64,000 nt of DNA from Varibaculum cambriense. GTDB lineage: Bacteria; Actinomycetota; Actinomycetes; Actinomycetales; Actinomycetaceae. The notes beneath the pieces were generated by a model, which saw only the letters and a program-made list of their open reading frames with translations, did not search any database and was not told the DNA's origin. Location of the stretch: contig NZ_PKHX01000006.1 of NCBI RefSeq assembly GCF_002848005.1, forward strand, positions 89,229 through 153,228. Direction: 5' to 3'. Below, in pieces: positions 56,098 through 64,000 of this stretch (its first letter is position 1; each line of letters begins with the position of its first letter). Made by a program: the position numbers and the translations under genes.

Positions 56098-57237
56098 ATG
56101 AGCACTTCCCATCCTGCCGAGGATTCTCAGGGAGAACCGTCTTTTCAGCACTCTTCACCGTTTAGCAAGGAGGCGGTCCCGACCCCGATAACTGCCGAAG
56201 ATCGTTTAATCGCCGATTTTACTGCCGGCCTGCAGGCGCACAGCCGGGTACTGGTGGGATCGGGAGATGATTGCGCGCTTTTAGCTCATCCCGATTCTCG
56301 CTCCGTAATTTCCACCGATGTGCTGGTAGAAGGGATACATTTCCGTCGCGACTGGATGAGCCTGGAACAAATCGGGCGACGCGCCGCCGCCCAGAACGCC
56401 GCCGATATTGCGGCAATGGGGGCGAGTGCCCACAGCGCCGTTGCCGCGGTAACCATTCCTAAAGACATAGGTAAAGCCGAGATTAACGCCCTCGCTACCG
56501 GGCTGGCAAAAGGATTGGAAAGCTACGGATATGCACTGGTAGGAGGGGATCTATCTTCCGGACCGTGTCTGCAAATAGCGGTGACGGTGATTGGGGATCT
56601 GCAAGGGCGCCCTCCCCTCTTACGCTGCGAAGCGCAAGCCGGTGACCTGGTTTATTTCGCGGGCAATCTGGGGGATTCTGCTGCCGGTTTAGCACTGCTA
56701 GAACGCTTCCAGAGCCCCCAGAAAGCGATTAATGCCCCGACCCTAACCGCACTGCGCGACCTCGCCACAGAGGCGTTATCCCACTACCAGGTGCCACAGG
56801 TACCTGCCGAGCTCGCGCCGAAGCTAGCTGAGGCGGGAGCCCACGCCCTGATGGATGTGTCTGATGGGCTTAGCCGCGATGGCGCTAAGATAGCGGCGGC
56901 TTCTGGGGTAGTGCTTAATTTATTCCGCTCCCGCTTAGAAAAATATACCCAGCGTCTTGCCGGCTTGGCAGATTTCTTGGACGCCAATTGTTGGGATTGG
57001 GTTTTAGGGGGAGGCGAAGACCATGGCCTACTGTGCACCGCTCCTGCTGGATTATCGGTTCCCGGTTTTACTGCTATCGGGGAAGTATTACCCGCTAAGT
57101 GCGCGGCTACGATTGCGACCACCACAACCAAGGATGCGGACAGTATTGACCGGGATGCGCAGGACTCGCGGCAACTGTACCTGTTAGTTGATGGCAAGCC
57201 TTACGATCAGCAAGGTTGGGATCATTTTTCTGCTTGA
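56098..57237 (+). CDS. thiL: Thiamine-monophosphate kinase
   Basis: 379 residues from ATG 56098; a TTG at 56017 is less likely. Family motifs: VGSGDDCALLAHPDSRSVISTD, FRRDWMSLEQIGRRAAAQNAADIAAMGA and LMDVSDGLSRDG. It phosphorylates thiamine phosphate to the diphosphate. About 40 extra N-terminal residues are Ser/Pro-rich. It runs tail to tail into the tRNA genes, 29 bases away. Confidence 0.93.
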   Translation: MSTSHPAEDSQGEPSFQHSSPFSKEAVPTPITAEDRLIADFTAGLQAHSRVLVGSGDDCALLAHPDSRSVISTDVLVEGIHFRRDWMSLEQIGRRAAAQNAADIAAMGASAHSAVAAVTIPKDIGKAEINALATGLAKGLESYGYALVGGDLSSGPCLQIAVTVIGDLQGRPPLLRCEAQAGDLVYFAGNLGDSAAGLALLERFQSPQKAINAPTLTALRDLATEALSHYQVPQVPAELAPKLAEAGAHALMDVSDGLSRDGAKIAAASGVVLNLFRSRLEKYTQRLAGLADFLDANCWDWVLGGGEDHGLLCTAPAGLSVPGFTAIGEVLPAKCAATIATTTTKDADSIDRDAQDSRQLYLLVDGKPYDQQGWDHFSA

Positions 57238-57266
57238 AACAAAGATTGCGTGGAAATAACCGAAAA

Positions 57267-57342
57267 TGGTGGCTCCGACCGGCATCGATCCGGTGACCTT
57301 TCGATTTTCAGTCGAACGCTCTCCCAACTGAGCTACAGAGCC
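57267..57342 (-). tRNA. tRNA-Phe (GAA)
   Basis: A complete cloverleaf on minus: acceptor GGCTCTG/CGGAGCC, anticodon GAA at 57309-57307, T-arm ACCGG/CCGGT, and a genome-encoded CCA end (57269-57267). Confidence 0.95.
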
Positions 57343-57362
57343 TGGGGTCCTAAAAAGACCTG

Positions 57363-57436
57363 CGACCCAGACGGGACTTGAACCCGCGACCTCCGCCGTG
57401 ACAGGGCGGCGCGCTAACCAACTGCGCCACTGGGCC
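57363..57436 (-). tRNA. tRNA-Asp (GTC)
   Basis: Acceptor GGCCCAG/CTGGGTC, anticodon loop CTGTCAC (anticodon GTC), T-loop TTCAAGT, discriminator G. The CCA end is not encoded. It is in tandem with tRNA-Phe and tRNA-Glu. Confidence 0.95.
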
Positions 57437-57469
57437 TTATTCATTTTTCTTCCACCTTTCGGCGGATCG

Positions 57470-57542
57470 TACCCCCAACGGGATTCGAACCCGTGCCGTC
57501 GCCGTGAAAGGGCGGTGTCCTAGGCCTCTAGACGATGGGGGC
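57470..57542 (-). tRNA. tRNA-Glu (TTC)
   Basis: Acceptor GCCCCCA/TGGGGGT, anticodon loop CTTTCAC (anticodon TTC), T-loop TTCGAAT. CCA is not encoded. It is the first of the three-tRNA leftward cluster. Confidence 0.93.
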
Positions 57543-57708
57543 CTTGCGGCCTGGCCTAAAGGCCTCGGCTCAGACTTGAATAAGCTTACCGGCATTTAGT
57601 CACTAAAGGCAAAGCGTTAGCCTATGAAGCCTCTCACAACTGAGGTTTACCGCGGTTTTTAAGGGTTCAATGACTGCATTTTTTGCCGGTGAAACGTAGT
57701 CTAGGAAT

Positions 57709-58893
57709 ATGCAGCTGCAACCTTTAGGCAAGTCCTCATCAGATGAAACCGTCGAACAAGTATTTGACTGGTTAACCAGTCTTGCCGGCATGGGCGTGGG
57801 GGTGCTGGCGGGTTTTGTCCTAGCTTTGATTGCTATCGGAATTTTAAAACTGCTGGCTAAGCGGCAACCGCTCACGCAATTACTACTCAATCGCGTCACC
57901 CGCAGCCTCTTTTTCACCCTGATGATCCTGGGAGCCTATCTCGGCTGGAAATACACTACTTCTGGCCTAGAGATTTCCAGCTCTACCGGGATTGGCCGCT
58001 TCAGCCAGGGACTGCTGATTGCGGTGATCTTGGCATTCACTTTCTTGACTACCCGTATTTGCTATCTCATCGAGGACGTAGCGGTAAATGCTAACCGCGA
58101 AAAACCGTCGCGCAACCGCTCGAAAATGCTCACCCAAGCACAGGTGATTCGGCGGGTCCTGCAAGCGGTGGTAGTGGTAGTGGGTATCGCCAGCGCGATT
58201 TTAACTTTCCCATCTGCCCAGGTGGCGATGAGTTCTATGCTGGCCTCGGCTGGCGTGGCTTCTATCGTGGCAACTTTAGCTGCCCAATCGACTCTGGCAA
58301 ACGTTTTTGCGGGAGTGCAAATGGCGCTTTCAGATGCTCTCCGGGTCGGCGACAAAGTGCAAGTTCCGGGCTTAGATGGCAAGAAAGAGCTGGGCACGGT
58401 AGAAGAGATTACCCTCACCTACGTGGTGCTTAATCTCTACGATGAACGCCGCATGATTGTGCCTTCCACCCACTTCACCCAACAAAAGTTCGAGAACTGG
58501 ACCCGCAAGCACACCCAACAAGTGGGAATGGTGGAACTTTATCTTGACTATTCCGCACCTATTGATTCCATCCGCGCCCAAGTGGACCTGCTGCTGTCTG
58601 GCACGGAACTGTGGGATGGGCGCAGCGCCAGCGTGGATGTCTCTGATATGAACGATGATTGCCAGACTGTGCGCATTTCGGTGTCTGCCGCCGATAGCTC
58701 TGATTTATGGACACTGCGCTGCTACCTGCGCGAACAACTGATTCAGTGGTTGGTGAAAGAGGTTCCTTGGGCGCTGGTTTCCCGCCGGATTCAACCGCAA
58801 GAAGTCCGCTACCTCAGCCGTGATCGTTCTGATGAAGAAGTTCATCGCTTGGCTCGCAAATTAGTGGGCGAAAATGATTTGCAGAAAGGTTAA
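57709..58893 (+). CDS. MscS-family mechanosensitive ion channel
   Basis: 394 residues, four or five N-terminal helices. The pore helix and beta domain follow, with the signature ASAGVASIVATLAAQSTLANVFAGVQMALSD region (Ala/Gly-rich pore) and VGDKVQVPGLDGKKELGTVEEITLTYV. It opens on membrane tension to release solutes. TAGGAAT precedes ATG. It is followed by msrB after three bases. Confidence 0.93.
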   Translation: MQLQPLGKSSSDETVEQVFDWLTSLAGMGVGVLAGFVLALIAIGILKLLAKRQPLTQLLLNRVTRSLFFTLMILGAYLGWKYTTSGLEISSSTGIGRFSQGLLIAVILAFTFLTTRICYLIEDVAVNANREKPSRNRSKMLTQAQVIRRVLQAVVVVVGIASAILTFPSAQVAMSSMLASAGVASIVATLAAQSTLANVFAGVQMALSDALRVGDKVQVPGLDGKKELGTVEEITLTYVVLNLYDERRMIVPSTHFTQQKFENWTRKHTQQVGMVELYLDYSAPIDSIRAQVDLLLSGTELWDGRSASVDVSDMNDDCQTVRISVSAADSSDLWTLRCYLREQLIQWLVKEVPWALVSRRIQPQEVRYLSRDRSDEEVHRLARKLVGENDLQKG

Positions 58894-58896
58894 ACG

Positions 58897-59298
58897 ATGA
58901 ATGAATTTGACCCTCGCACCGCCAGTGAATCCGATTGGCGAGCCCGACTAGACGCGAACGAGTACTACGTTTTGCGCGAAGCGGGTACCGAACGCCCCGG
59001 CACTGGCAAATACCTACATGAAAAGCGACAGGGTATTTACCGTTGCCGCGCCTGCGGAGCAGAGCTGTTCCACTCTGATACCAAGTTTGATTCTCACTGC
59101 GGGTGGCCTGCATTTTTCCGACCCGAGGACGCCGCGGTCACCTACCACCAGGACTCTTCCCATGGCATGGAAAGAACCGAGGTACGCTGCGCCAACTGTC
59201 ACAGCCATCTGGGGCATGTTTTTGAGGACGCACCCGACATGCCTACGGGGCAACGCTATTGCATTAACTCTATCTGCCTAGATTTTCAGGCCGAATAA
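58897..59298 (+). CDS. msrB: Peptide-methionine (R)-S-oxide reductase
   Basis: 133 residues. Zinc ligands are CRAC and CANC; the substrate-binding [10 protein letters not shown] and catalytic RYCINS cysteine are intact. It repairs methionine-R-sulfoxide. The distance to the next gene is one base. Confidence 0.97.
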   Translation: MNEFDPRTASESDWRARLDANEYYVLREAGTERPGTGKYLHEKRQGIYRCRACGAELFHSDTKFDSHCGWPAFFRPEDAAVTYHQDSSHGMERTEVRCANCHSHLGHVFEDAPDMPTGQRYCINSICLDFQAE

Positions 59299-59299
59299 T

Positions 59300-60133
59300 A
59301 TGCGGATTATCAGTGCAAATCTGCAGCACGGCACCCCCGCGCAGGGAACAGCTCAATCTCGGGACTGCTGGCAAGTACTAGCGCAGCAGTTTCTCGATTA
59401 CCGTCCCGACGCCATTTGCCTACAAGAAGTTGATTTTTATCAGGCGCGTTCCGGTTTCGTAGATCAAGCCCGCATGCTAGCCGCTGCCCTAACCCAGTTT
59501 TCCGGGCAGACTTGGCAATATCGATTCTTAAGTTTCTTCGCTGGTCAAACTCTGTTGGGGTTGCGGTTACCTGTGGCCTTACCCAGTGACATCCTCGGAA
59601 AAACCTGGAACTTTTTTCGCGCCGATCGCCCGCTACTCGGAGGGTATGGAGTGGGAATACTTACCCCGCATCCAGTGCGGCGCTGGGTAAGTGCCAAACT
59701 CGGTTCCGCTGCCCCTAGGATAAATATTTCCAGCCCGGATCCGCGCACCTGGAAGTTTTACGGCGGGCAGACTCGCAGTGTGCTTGGGGCAGAAATCGTT
59801 ACCCCGCAGGGGAGATTCCTAGTCGGCAGCACCCATCTAGAGCTGGGGGTGGATACCGCCAAACGGCAATTAATCCGCTCCTGGCAGGGACTATCATTAC
59901 TTGCTGGCAAGGCAACTCCCCTGTTAGTCGGGGATATGAATCTGCGTCCAGAGGTGTCGCGCGCCCTCTACCCCTATTTATCTGTTGCGAGCGCCCCCAC
60001 TTTCCCCGCAGATCAGCCTCGTTCCTCTATCGACCAGTTATTCGCCCCACCCACCTGCCAGGTTTCCCAGGTGGACACTATCGAGATGCCAATCTCTGAT
60101 CATCGCGCGTTATTTGTTGCAGTGCAGGCGTAA
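59300..60133 (+). CDS. Endonuclease/exonuclease/phosphatase family protein
   Basis: 277 residues, soluble. EEP-fold motifs in order: ISANLQHG, CLQEVDFY (metal-binding glutamate), GSTHLELG, GDMNLRPE and ISDHRALFV. Substrate could be DNA, phospholipid or phosphoinositide; not decided. It lies in a tight run after msrB. Confidence 0.9.
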   Translation: MRIISANLQHGTPAQGTAQSRDCWQVLAQQFLDYRPDAICLQEVDFYQARSGFVDQARMLAAALTQFSGQTWQYRFLSFFAGQTLLGLRLPVALPSDILGKTWNFFRADRPLLGGYGVGILTPHPVRRWVSAKLGSAAPRINISSPDPRTWKFYGGQTRSVLGAEIVTPQGRFLVGSTHLELGVDTAKRQLIRSWQGLSLLAGKATPLLVGDMNLRPEVSRALYPYLSVASAPTFPADQPRSSIDQLFAPPTCQVSQVDTIEMPISDHRALFVAVQA

Positions 60134-60145
60134 GCCGGGACGGAT

Positions 60146-61042
60146 ATGGCCAAATTGACTGCTATTGCGGATCGTATTCCTGCGCCGTTAATCTTCGTGG
60201 GCTCTGGTTTGTCACAATATTCGGGTGCGGCGATTGCTACTTTATGGTTGTTTTCGGCCATGACCCCCACCGCGGTTGCCTGGTGGCGGGTGGCGGTAGC
60301 AGCAATTATTTTGGTCCTGATTCGCCGCCCTTTCCGCCGCGGCCTAACTTGGCGAACCTTAGCGGCTGCGACAGTGATGGGACTGTTCATCACGACCATG
60401 AATATGACCTTCTACCAGGGAATTTCCCGGATTCCTTTAGGTACCTGCGTCTCTATAGAGTTTGTGGGACCGGTGATGGTGGCACTTTTCCGAGGACGCG
60501 GTTGGCGGACTCGGATCGCGGCACTACTGGCAGGAATCGGGGTCGCAGCTATTTCCGGTATCGGCCTAGATATCGCTAACCCTCAGGCACAGATGGGATT
60601 GGCCTTTTCAATAGCTGCGGGAATTTGCTGGGCTGGCTACATTGTGGTGGGACAAAAATTAGCCGCTGCAGGCCACGGCCAAGATTCTTTGGCGATTGGC
60701 TTGTTCGTCGCGGCGATTTTAACTGTGCCACTAGTCGGACCTTTCGAGATTGCTGCCGGTTGGCAAAGCACTTGGGTTTTACTTTGTTGTATCGCCGTGG
60801 GAGTGCTTTCTACTGCCTTGCCTTTCCCCTTAGAACAGGTGGCGCTACGCCGTCTGGGTCCTGATATATTTTCGCTGTTAGCTTGCTTAATGCCAGCGAT
60901 AAGTGAGGTGGTTAGCATGATTGCCCTCCGCCACCTGCCAAATTGGGGGGAAATAGTGGGGTTACTGTGCATTTCCTTGGCAATTGCTTTTGCACAATAC
61001 CGTCCCGGAATGTTAGACAGGAAACGTAAGCATAATAACTAG
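60146..61042 (+). CDS. EamA family exporter (RhtA-like)
   Basis: 298 residues, ten helices in two EamA repeats. The region LIFVGSGLSQYSGAAIATLWLF and FEIASLYQGISRIPLGTCV-like segment (MTFYQGISRIPLGTCVSIEFVGPV) resemble RhtA amino-acid exporters. The substrate is not known; export of threonine or homoserine is a family guess. Confidence 0.88.
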   Translation: MAKLTAIADRIPAPLIFVGSGLSQYSGAAIATLWLFSAMTPTAVAWWRVAVAAIILVLIRRPFRRGLTWRTLAAATVMGLFITTMNMTFYQGISRIPLGTCVSIEFVGPVMVALFRGRGWRTRIAALLAGIGVAAISGIGLDIANPQAQMGLAFSIAAGICWAGYIVVGQKLAAAGHGQDSLAIGLFVAAILTVPLVGPFEIAAGWQSTWVLLCCIAVGVLSTALPFPLEQVALRRLGPDIFSLLACLMPAISEVVSMIALRHLPNWGEIVGLLCISLAIAFAQYRPGMLDRKRKHNN

Positions 61043-61061
61043 TAAGGACATAACGGTAAAA

Positions 61062-61313
61062 ATGGGTGTAATTGGTTCGATCATTGGTGGCGGCATTATT
61101 GGGGCTCTAGCGCGCTTCTTTATGAAGGGCAAACAGAACATGGGGATGATCATCACCATTATCATCGGTATGGTTTCTGCTGGCCTGGCTGATTGGATCT
61201 TAGCCAAGGTTATTGGCGAGGGTCACGGTTTTATCAGCTTCATTGTGGCGATCGTAATCGCCGTCGGTTTGATTAGCGTGTACTTGGGAATCACAAATAA
61301 GAAAGAGAACTAG
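61062..61313 (+). CDS. GlsB/YeaQ/YmgE-type small membrane protein
   Basis: 83 residues, three helices, with the glycine-rich GSIIGGGIIGALARFF and TIIIGMVSAGLADWILA segments of the GlsB/YeaQ/YmgE (transglycosylase-associated) family. Associated with stress in other bacteria; role unproven. The strong terminator behind it ends this rightward run. Confidence 0.85.
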   Translation: MGVIGSIIGGGIIGALARFFMKGKQNMGMIITIIIGMVSAGLADWILAKVIGEGHGFISFIVAIVIAVGLISVYLGITNKKEN

Positions 61314-61369
61314 CTGCTAGCTACTTGGATGTTTCAGTAATTTAAACTTCCAAAGTCTTTAACTCTGGG

Positions 61370-61409
61370 CTGCTGCTCGACAACCTGCTTTGTCGAGCAG
61401 CAGTTTTTT
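61370..61409 (+). terminator. Intrinsic terminator after the GlsB-type gene
   Basis: A 13-bp perfect stem CTGCTGCTCGACA / TGTCGAGCAGCAG, 8-base loop, then TTTTTT. A textbook rho-independent terminator 57 bases past the stop. Confidence 0.93.
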
Positions 61410-61474
61410 CTATTTGCCTCTTAGTGTCCAATTTTCCCCTAAACACTCTGGCTCTTAAACCTGAAAGATATTTA

Positions 61475-61500
61475 AACCCTCAAGTACTTACTTGAGGGTT
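61475..61500. repeat. 26-bp palindrome in the origin-like region
   Basis: Twelve-bp perfect arms AACCCTCAAGTA / TACTTGAGGGTT with two central bases. A related imperfect dyad with ACCCTCAAGG...CTGAGGTT is at 61696-61718. Both lie in the gap between convergent genes, so they are unlikely to be promoter operators. Confidence 0.75.
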
Positions 61501-61614
61501 ATCTTAAGCCCCCTGTTCAAGGCTGTGACTGAGGATGCTTACCGAAAATATTCGCTGTTGAAAACTCGTCAGTAGACGCTTCGTTTTCCTACTTTTTAGG
61601 AGTTCTGTCACTGG

Positions 61615-61846
61615 TTATCCCCAGGCTAGAGATAAAACACGTCATTCCTGCAGCTAATAGCCGCAATACCGTTTCTACCAGTGCAAACCCCCCGTACCCT
61701 CAAGGTTTACCTGAGGTTAACCAAGAAAAAATTTGACATTTCGAGTTATCTAGCTAGTGGAAAAACGGATATCCACAGGTAATATCCACAAGGTTGTTAA
61801 CTGGTGCAAAACCGCAGCAATAACTGTGGATAAGACCTGTGGAAAA
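61615..61846. other. Cluster of DnaA-box-like 9-mers, origin-like region
   Basis: Nine-mers matching TTATCCACA: 61615-61623 (TTATCCCCA), 61769-61777 and 61782-61790 (both ATATCCACA, 13 bp apart), 61825-61833 reverse (exact), 61838-61846 reverse (TTTTCCACA, 13 bp from the previous). An AT-rich stretch (61721-61740) lies between the dyads and the main boxes. The 542-bp stretch 61314-61855 holds no gene. dnaA/dnaN are not in view, so this may be an origin, a DnaA-titration site, or chance. Confidence 0.55.
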
Positions 61847-61855
61847 TCTACCAGG

Positions 61856-62767
61856 TTATTCGTTAAGAGTACGTCCCGTAAGCGTCTCGTAGATTTCTTG
61901 ATAGCGGTCAGAGGTTTGCTTTACCACATCCGCGGGAATCTGCGGGGGTTCCTGCCGTTTATAGGGCTGCCACTGGCACGCGTCAGAATCGACCCAATCA
62001 CGCAATATCTGGGTATCTAACCGGGGATTACGCTTCCCCACTTCATAGCTATCGGCATTCCAAAAACGTGAAGAGTCGGGGGTGAGTACCTCATCTCCTA
62101 ATACTACGGCCTCGCCCCCGTAGGGTAGCGCGGAACCAAACTCGAACTTAGTGGATCCCAAGATCACCCCCCGATCCCAAGCAATCTTGGCCGCCCGCTG
62201 GTACAGATCAAGCGAGTAATCGATGATTTGATCCACGCGTCCACTGCCGACTAAGGACTGTAGCGCTTCCCAAGAAACGTTACTGTCGTGCCGTCCCATC
62301 TGGGTCTTAGCTACCGGATTAAAGACTGGCTCCTCTAGCTTTTGCTCCTGTTGCAACCCCTCGGGCATCCGTGCACCCCCGATAGTGCCTTTAGCTTGAT
62401 ATTCCCGCCAAGCTTCACCCGTCAGGTAACCAGACACATGACACTCCAAGGGGTACATATCGAGGCGACGGCAAATCATCGCTCGACCCGCCACCATCTC
62501 CGGTACCGAAGAAGTAGAGAGAAAGTGGTTGGGGATCGCATCCCCGAGCTGTTCTAACCACCAGGTAGTTAGCTGGGTAAGAGCAATACCTTTACCGGGA
62601 ATTTCCGTAGGAAATACCTGACCATAGGCACTGAAACGGTCAGTAGCCACAATCAACACCGTGTCGGAATCATGAGCCGACTGTCCTGCCGGATAGTAAA
62701 CTTCTCGCTCTTTACCAGAAAATAGATGGCGCCATCCACGCAGCGCCGGAGTATCACTTGACGACAT
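61856..62767 (-). CDS. purC: Phosphoribosylaminoimidazole-succinocarboxamide synthase
   Basis: 303 residues from ATG 62767 (GGAAG 10 bases upstream); ATG 62776 is closer to that site but spaced badly. Motifs: SGKEREVYY, ATDRFSAYGQVFPTEIPGKG, GSTKFEFG and LTPDSSRFW. It joins aspartate to CAIR in purine synthesis. It is the larger, eukaryote-like SAICAR synthetase type of about 300 residues. Confidence 0.96.
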   Translation of the reverse strand: MSSSDTPALRGWRHLFSGKEREVYYPAGQSAHDSDTVLIVATDRFSAYGQVFPTEIPGKGIALTQLTTWWLEQLGDAIPNHFLSTSSVPEMVAGRAMICRRLDMYPLECHVSGYLTGEAWREYQAKGTIGGARMPEGLQQEQKLEEPVFNPVAKTQMGRHDSNVSWEALQSLVGSGRVDQIIDYSLDLYQRAAKIAWDRGVILGSTKFEFGSALPYGGEAVVLGDEVLTPDSSRFWNADSYEVGKRNPRLDTQILRDWVDSDACQWQPYKRQEPPQIPADVVKQTSDRYQEIYETLTGRTLNE

Positions 62768-62893
62768 ATTTATCATTCTTCCATTTTTTATCTCGATTTG
62801 GGAGGGCTGTTGACAAATTTTATTGGAATTGGTGAGGTTAAGGTAGCAAAATATTACTTATTTAGGTATCCCTTAGTAAGAGGTGGCGTAACC

Positions 62894-63799
62894 GTGCATC
62901 AACACACTTCTACCAGTGAATCTACCCGCGCGCGACTGCTAATTGCCGCTGGGATCACCTTGGCGGTGCTGGTTGCCCAGCTAATCGGCTCCATTATTTC
63001 TGGTTCGCTAGCTTTAGCGGCAGATACCGGGCACGTGGCGATTGATTCGATAGGACTATTCTTAGCTGCCTTCACCGCTACTTTGATGACTCGCCCTGCT
63101 AGCGGCGAACTTACCTACGGATATGCGCGTCTAGAGGCAATCGCGGGCGGGATCCAGGCCGGGATGATTATGATCATCTGTACGATCATCGGCTACCAAG
63201 CAGTTATCCGCCTGCTTACTCCCACTCCGGTTGACGGCACCCAGATGGCTGCCTGGGCGGTGGCTGGTTTACTGGGTAACTTGGCATCGATGCTGGTAAT
63301 GCTGGGACGCCATCGCGATAATTTAAATATTAGAGCCGCATTTCTAGAAGTTTCCGTAGATGCGATTTCCTCCGTTGGAGTAATCGCTGGCGGAATTATT
63401 ACCCGTTTTACCGGCATCAACCGGATTGACGCCGTAATCTCCTTGCTGATTGCGGGCGCGATGCTGCCTCGCGGCTACAAGCTGTTAAAGGAAGCGGGCT
63501 CGATCCTGCTCGACCGCACTCCGCCCGAATTGAAGATCGCAGAAATCAGGGAACACATTTTGCAGGTAGAACATGTAACTGGAATCCATGACCTGCACGT
63601 GTGGCCGTTGAACTCACAAACCGTGCTTTTATCAGCGCATATAATTATTGCCAAAGAATGCTATCGTGATGGCCACGCCCTGGAAGTGTTGAACCAGGTA
63701 GAAGAATGTATGAAAACCCATTTCCCCCGCAGAATCGAACACTGCACCCTGCAGATTGAACCCGAAGGACATGCTGCCCGCGAAACCTTAAAGCATTAA
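62894..63799 (+). CDS. Cation diffusion facilitator family transporter
   Basis: 301 residues from GTG 62894 (GAGGTGG upstream); an ATG at 62798 would add 32 residues of unlike composition. Six helices, with metal-site residues in ADTGHVAIDS (His/Asp pair) and a second site in FLEVSVDAISSVGV (Asp). The C-terminal cytoplasmic domain is HDLHVWPLNS...L. It exports divalent ions such as zinc by proton exchange; the metal is unproven. Confidence 0.93.
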   Translation: MHQHTSTSESTRARLLIAAGITLAVLVAQLIGSIISGSLALAADTGHVAIDSIGLFLAAFTATLMTRPASGELTYGYARLEAIAGGIQAGMIMIICTIIGYQAVIRLLTPTPVDGTQMAAWAVAGLLGNLASMLVMLGRHRDNLNIRAAFLEVSVDAISSVGVIAGGIITRFTGINRIDAVISLLIAGAMLPRGYKLLKEAGSILLDRTPPELKIAEIREHILQVEHVTGIHDLHVWPLNSQTVLLSAHIIIAKECYRDGHALEVLNQVEECMKTHFPRRIEHCTLQIEPEGHAARETLKH

Positions 63800-63889
63800 C
63801 TTCAAGGTAATCCCCGATTCTCGCGCTGCCACCAGTAAAGACACCAAAATAAAGACCCACAAAATGGACATTAGCAATGGGCTATAGCG

Positions 63890-64000
63890 CCTACCCCCCC
63901 CCAACGTTTGCTCGCAGGAGCTTAGGTTCTAGTGGTGGTTGCAACACCGAGTTTGAAAGGATGTTTCAACGGTGTTGTATGAGTATGCGGGTGTTGTTTA
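63890..64000 (+). other. Possible left end of an insertion sequence at the window edge
   Basis: The last 110 bases do not belong to the cation transporter gene. An inverted repeat CAACACCG/CGGTGTTG encloses TTTGAAA/TTTCAA, after TAGTGGTGGTTGCAACACC. A frame opens ATGAGTATGCGGGTG and runs to base 64000. Such termini recall IS30-like elements in actinobacteria, from memory only. Confidence 0.3.

Overview
The window looks like part of the chromosome of a moderate-GC actinobacterium, probably of the Actinomycetaceae (Varibaculum, Mobiluncus or a relative). That placement is inference: it rests on a 14-gene nuo operon with long C-terminal tails on NuoE and NuoJ, a menaquinone-only pathway, a DUF3152 protein, a DUF6457 protein beside moaA, a ModB-ModC fusion, many GTG/TTG starts and possible leaderless starts. 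No rRNA or taxonomic marker settles it.

Layout. 1-10 kb: a gene cut by the left edge, a D-lactate/2-hydroxyglutarate-type FAD/Fe-S dehydrogenase, a Fic protein bracketed by a 90-bp direct repeat, a polytopic membrane protein, and pyruvate phosphate dikinase. 10.8-28.1 kb: nuoA-N (complex I) followed by a polyprenyl diphosphate synthase, all leftward and mostly overlapping. 28.2-35.4 kb: menaquinone genes (menJ-like reductase, menG, menA, divergent menE) with a HAD phosphatase, a histidine phosphatase and a small membrane protein. Together they supply the quinone and its proton-pumping NADH dehydrogenase. 35.9-38 kb: sirtuin, tatA, tatC.

38.2-56 kb is an almost continuous nitrate respiration block: molybdenum cofactor synthesis (DUF6457, moaA, moaD, moaE, moeB-like, moeA, moaC, mobA, mog), nitrate transporter narK (broken by an in-frame TAA), narGHJI, then a molybdate-sensing regulator, modA and a fused modBC. 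56-64 kb: thiL, tRNA-Phe, tRNA-Asp and tRNA-Glu, mscS, msrB, a nuclease-family protein, an EamA exporter, a GlsB-type protein, a DnaA-box-rich intergenic region, purC and a cation efflux protein. The right edge may enter an insertion sequence.

The most unusual items are: (a) two homologous long double-hairpin elements in opposite orientation between the convergent ends of moaD and moaE; (b) the 90-bp palindrome-bearing repeat that brackets fic; (c) a DnaA-box cluster with two related dyads between convergent genes, where no promoter is needed; (d) a four-hairpin RNA candidate between the sirtuin gene and menE; (e) the narK nonsense codon; (f) loss of all four N7 iron-sulfur ligands in NuoG. 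All names come from reading motifs by eye; no database search was run.
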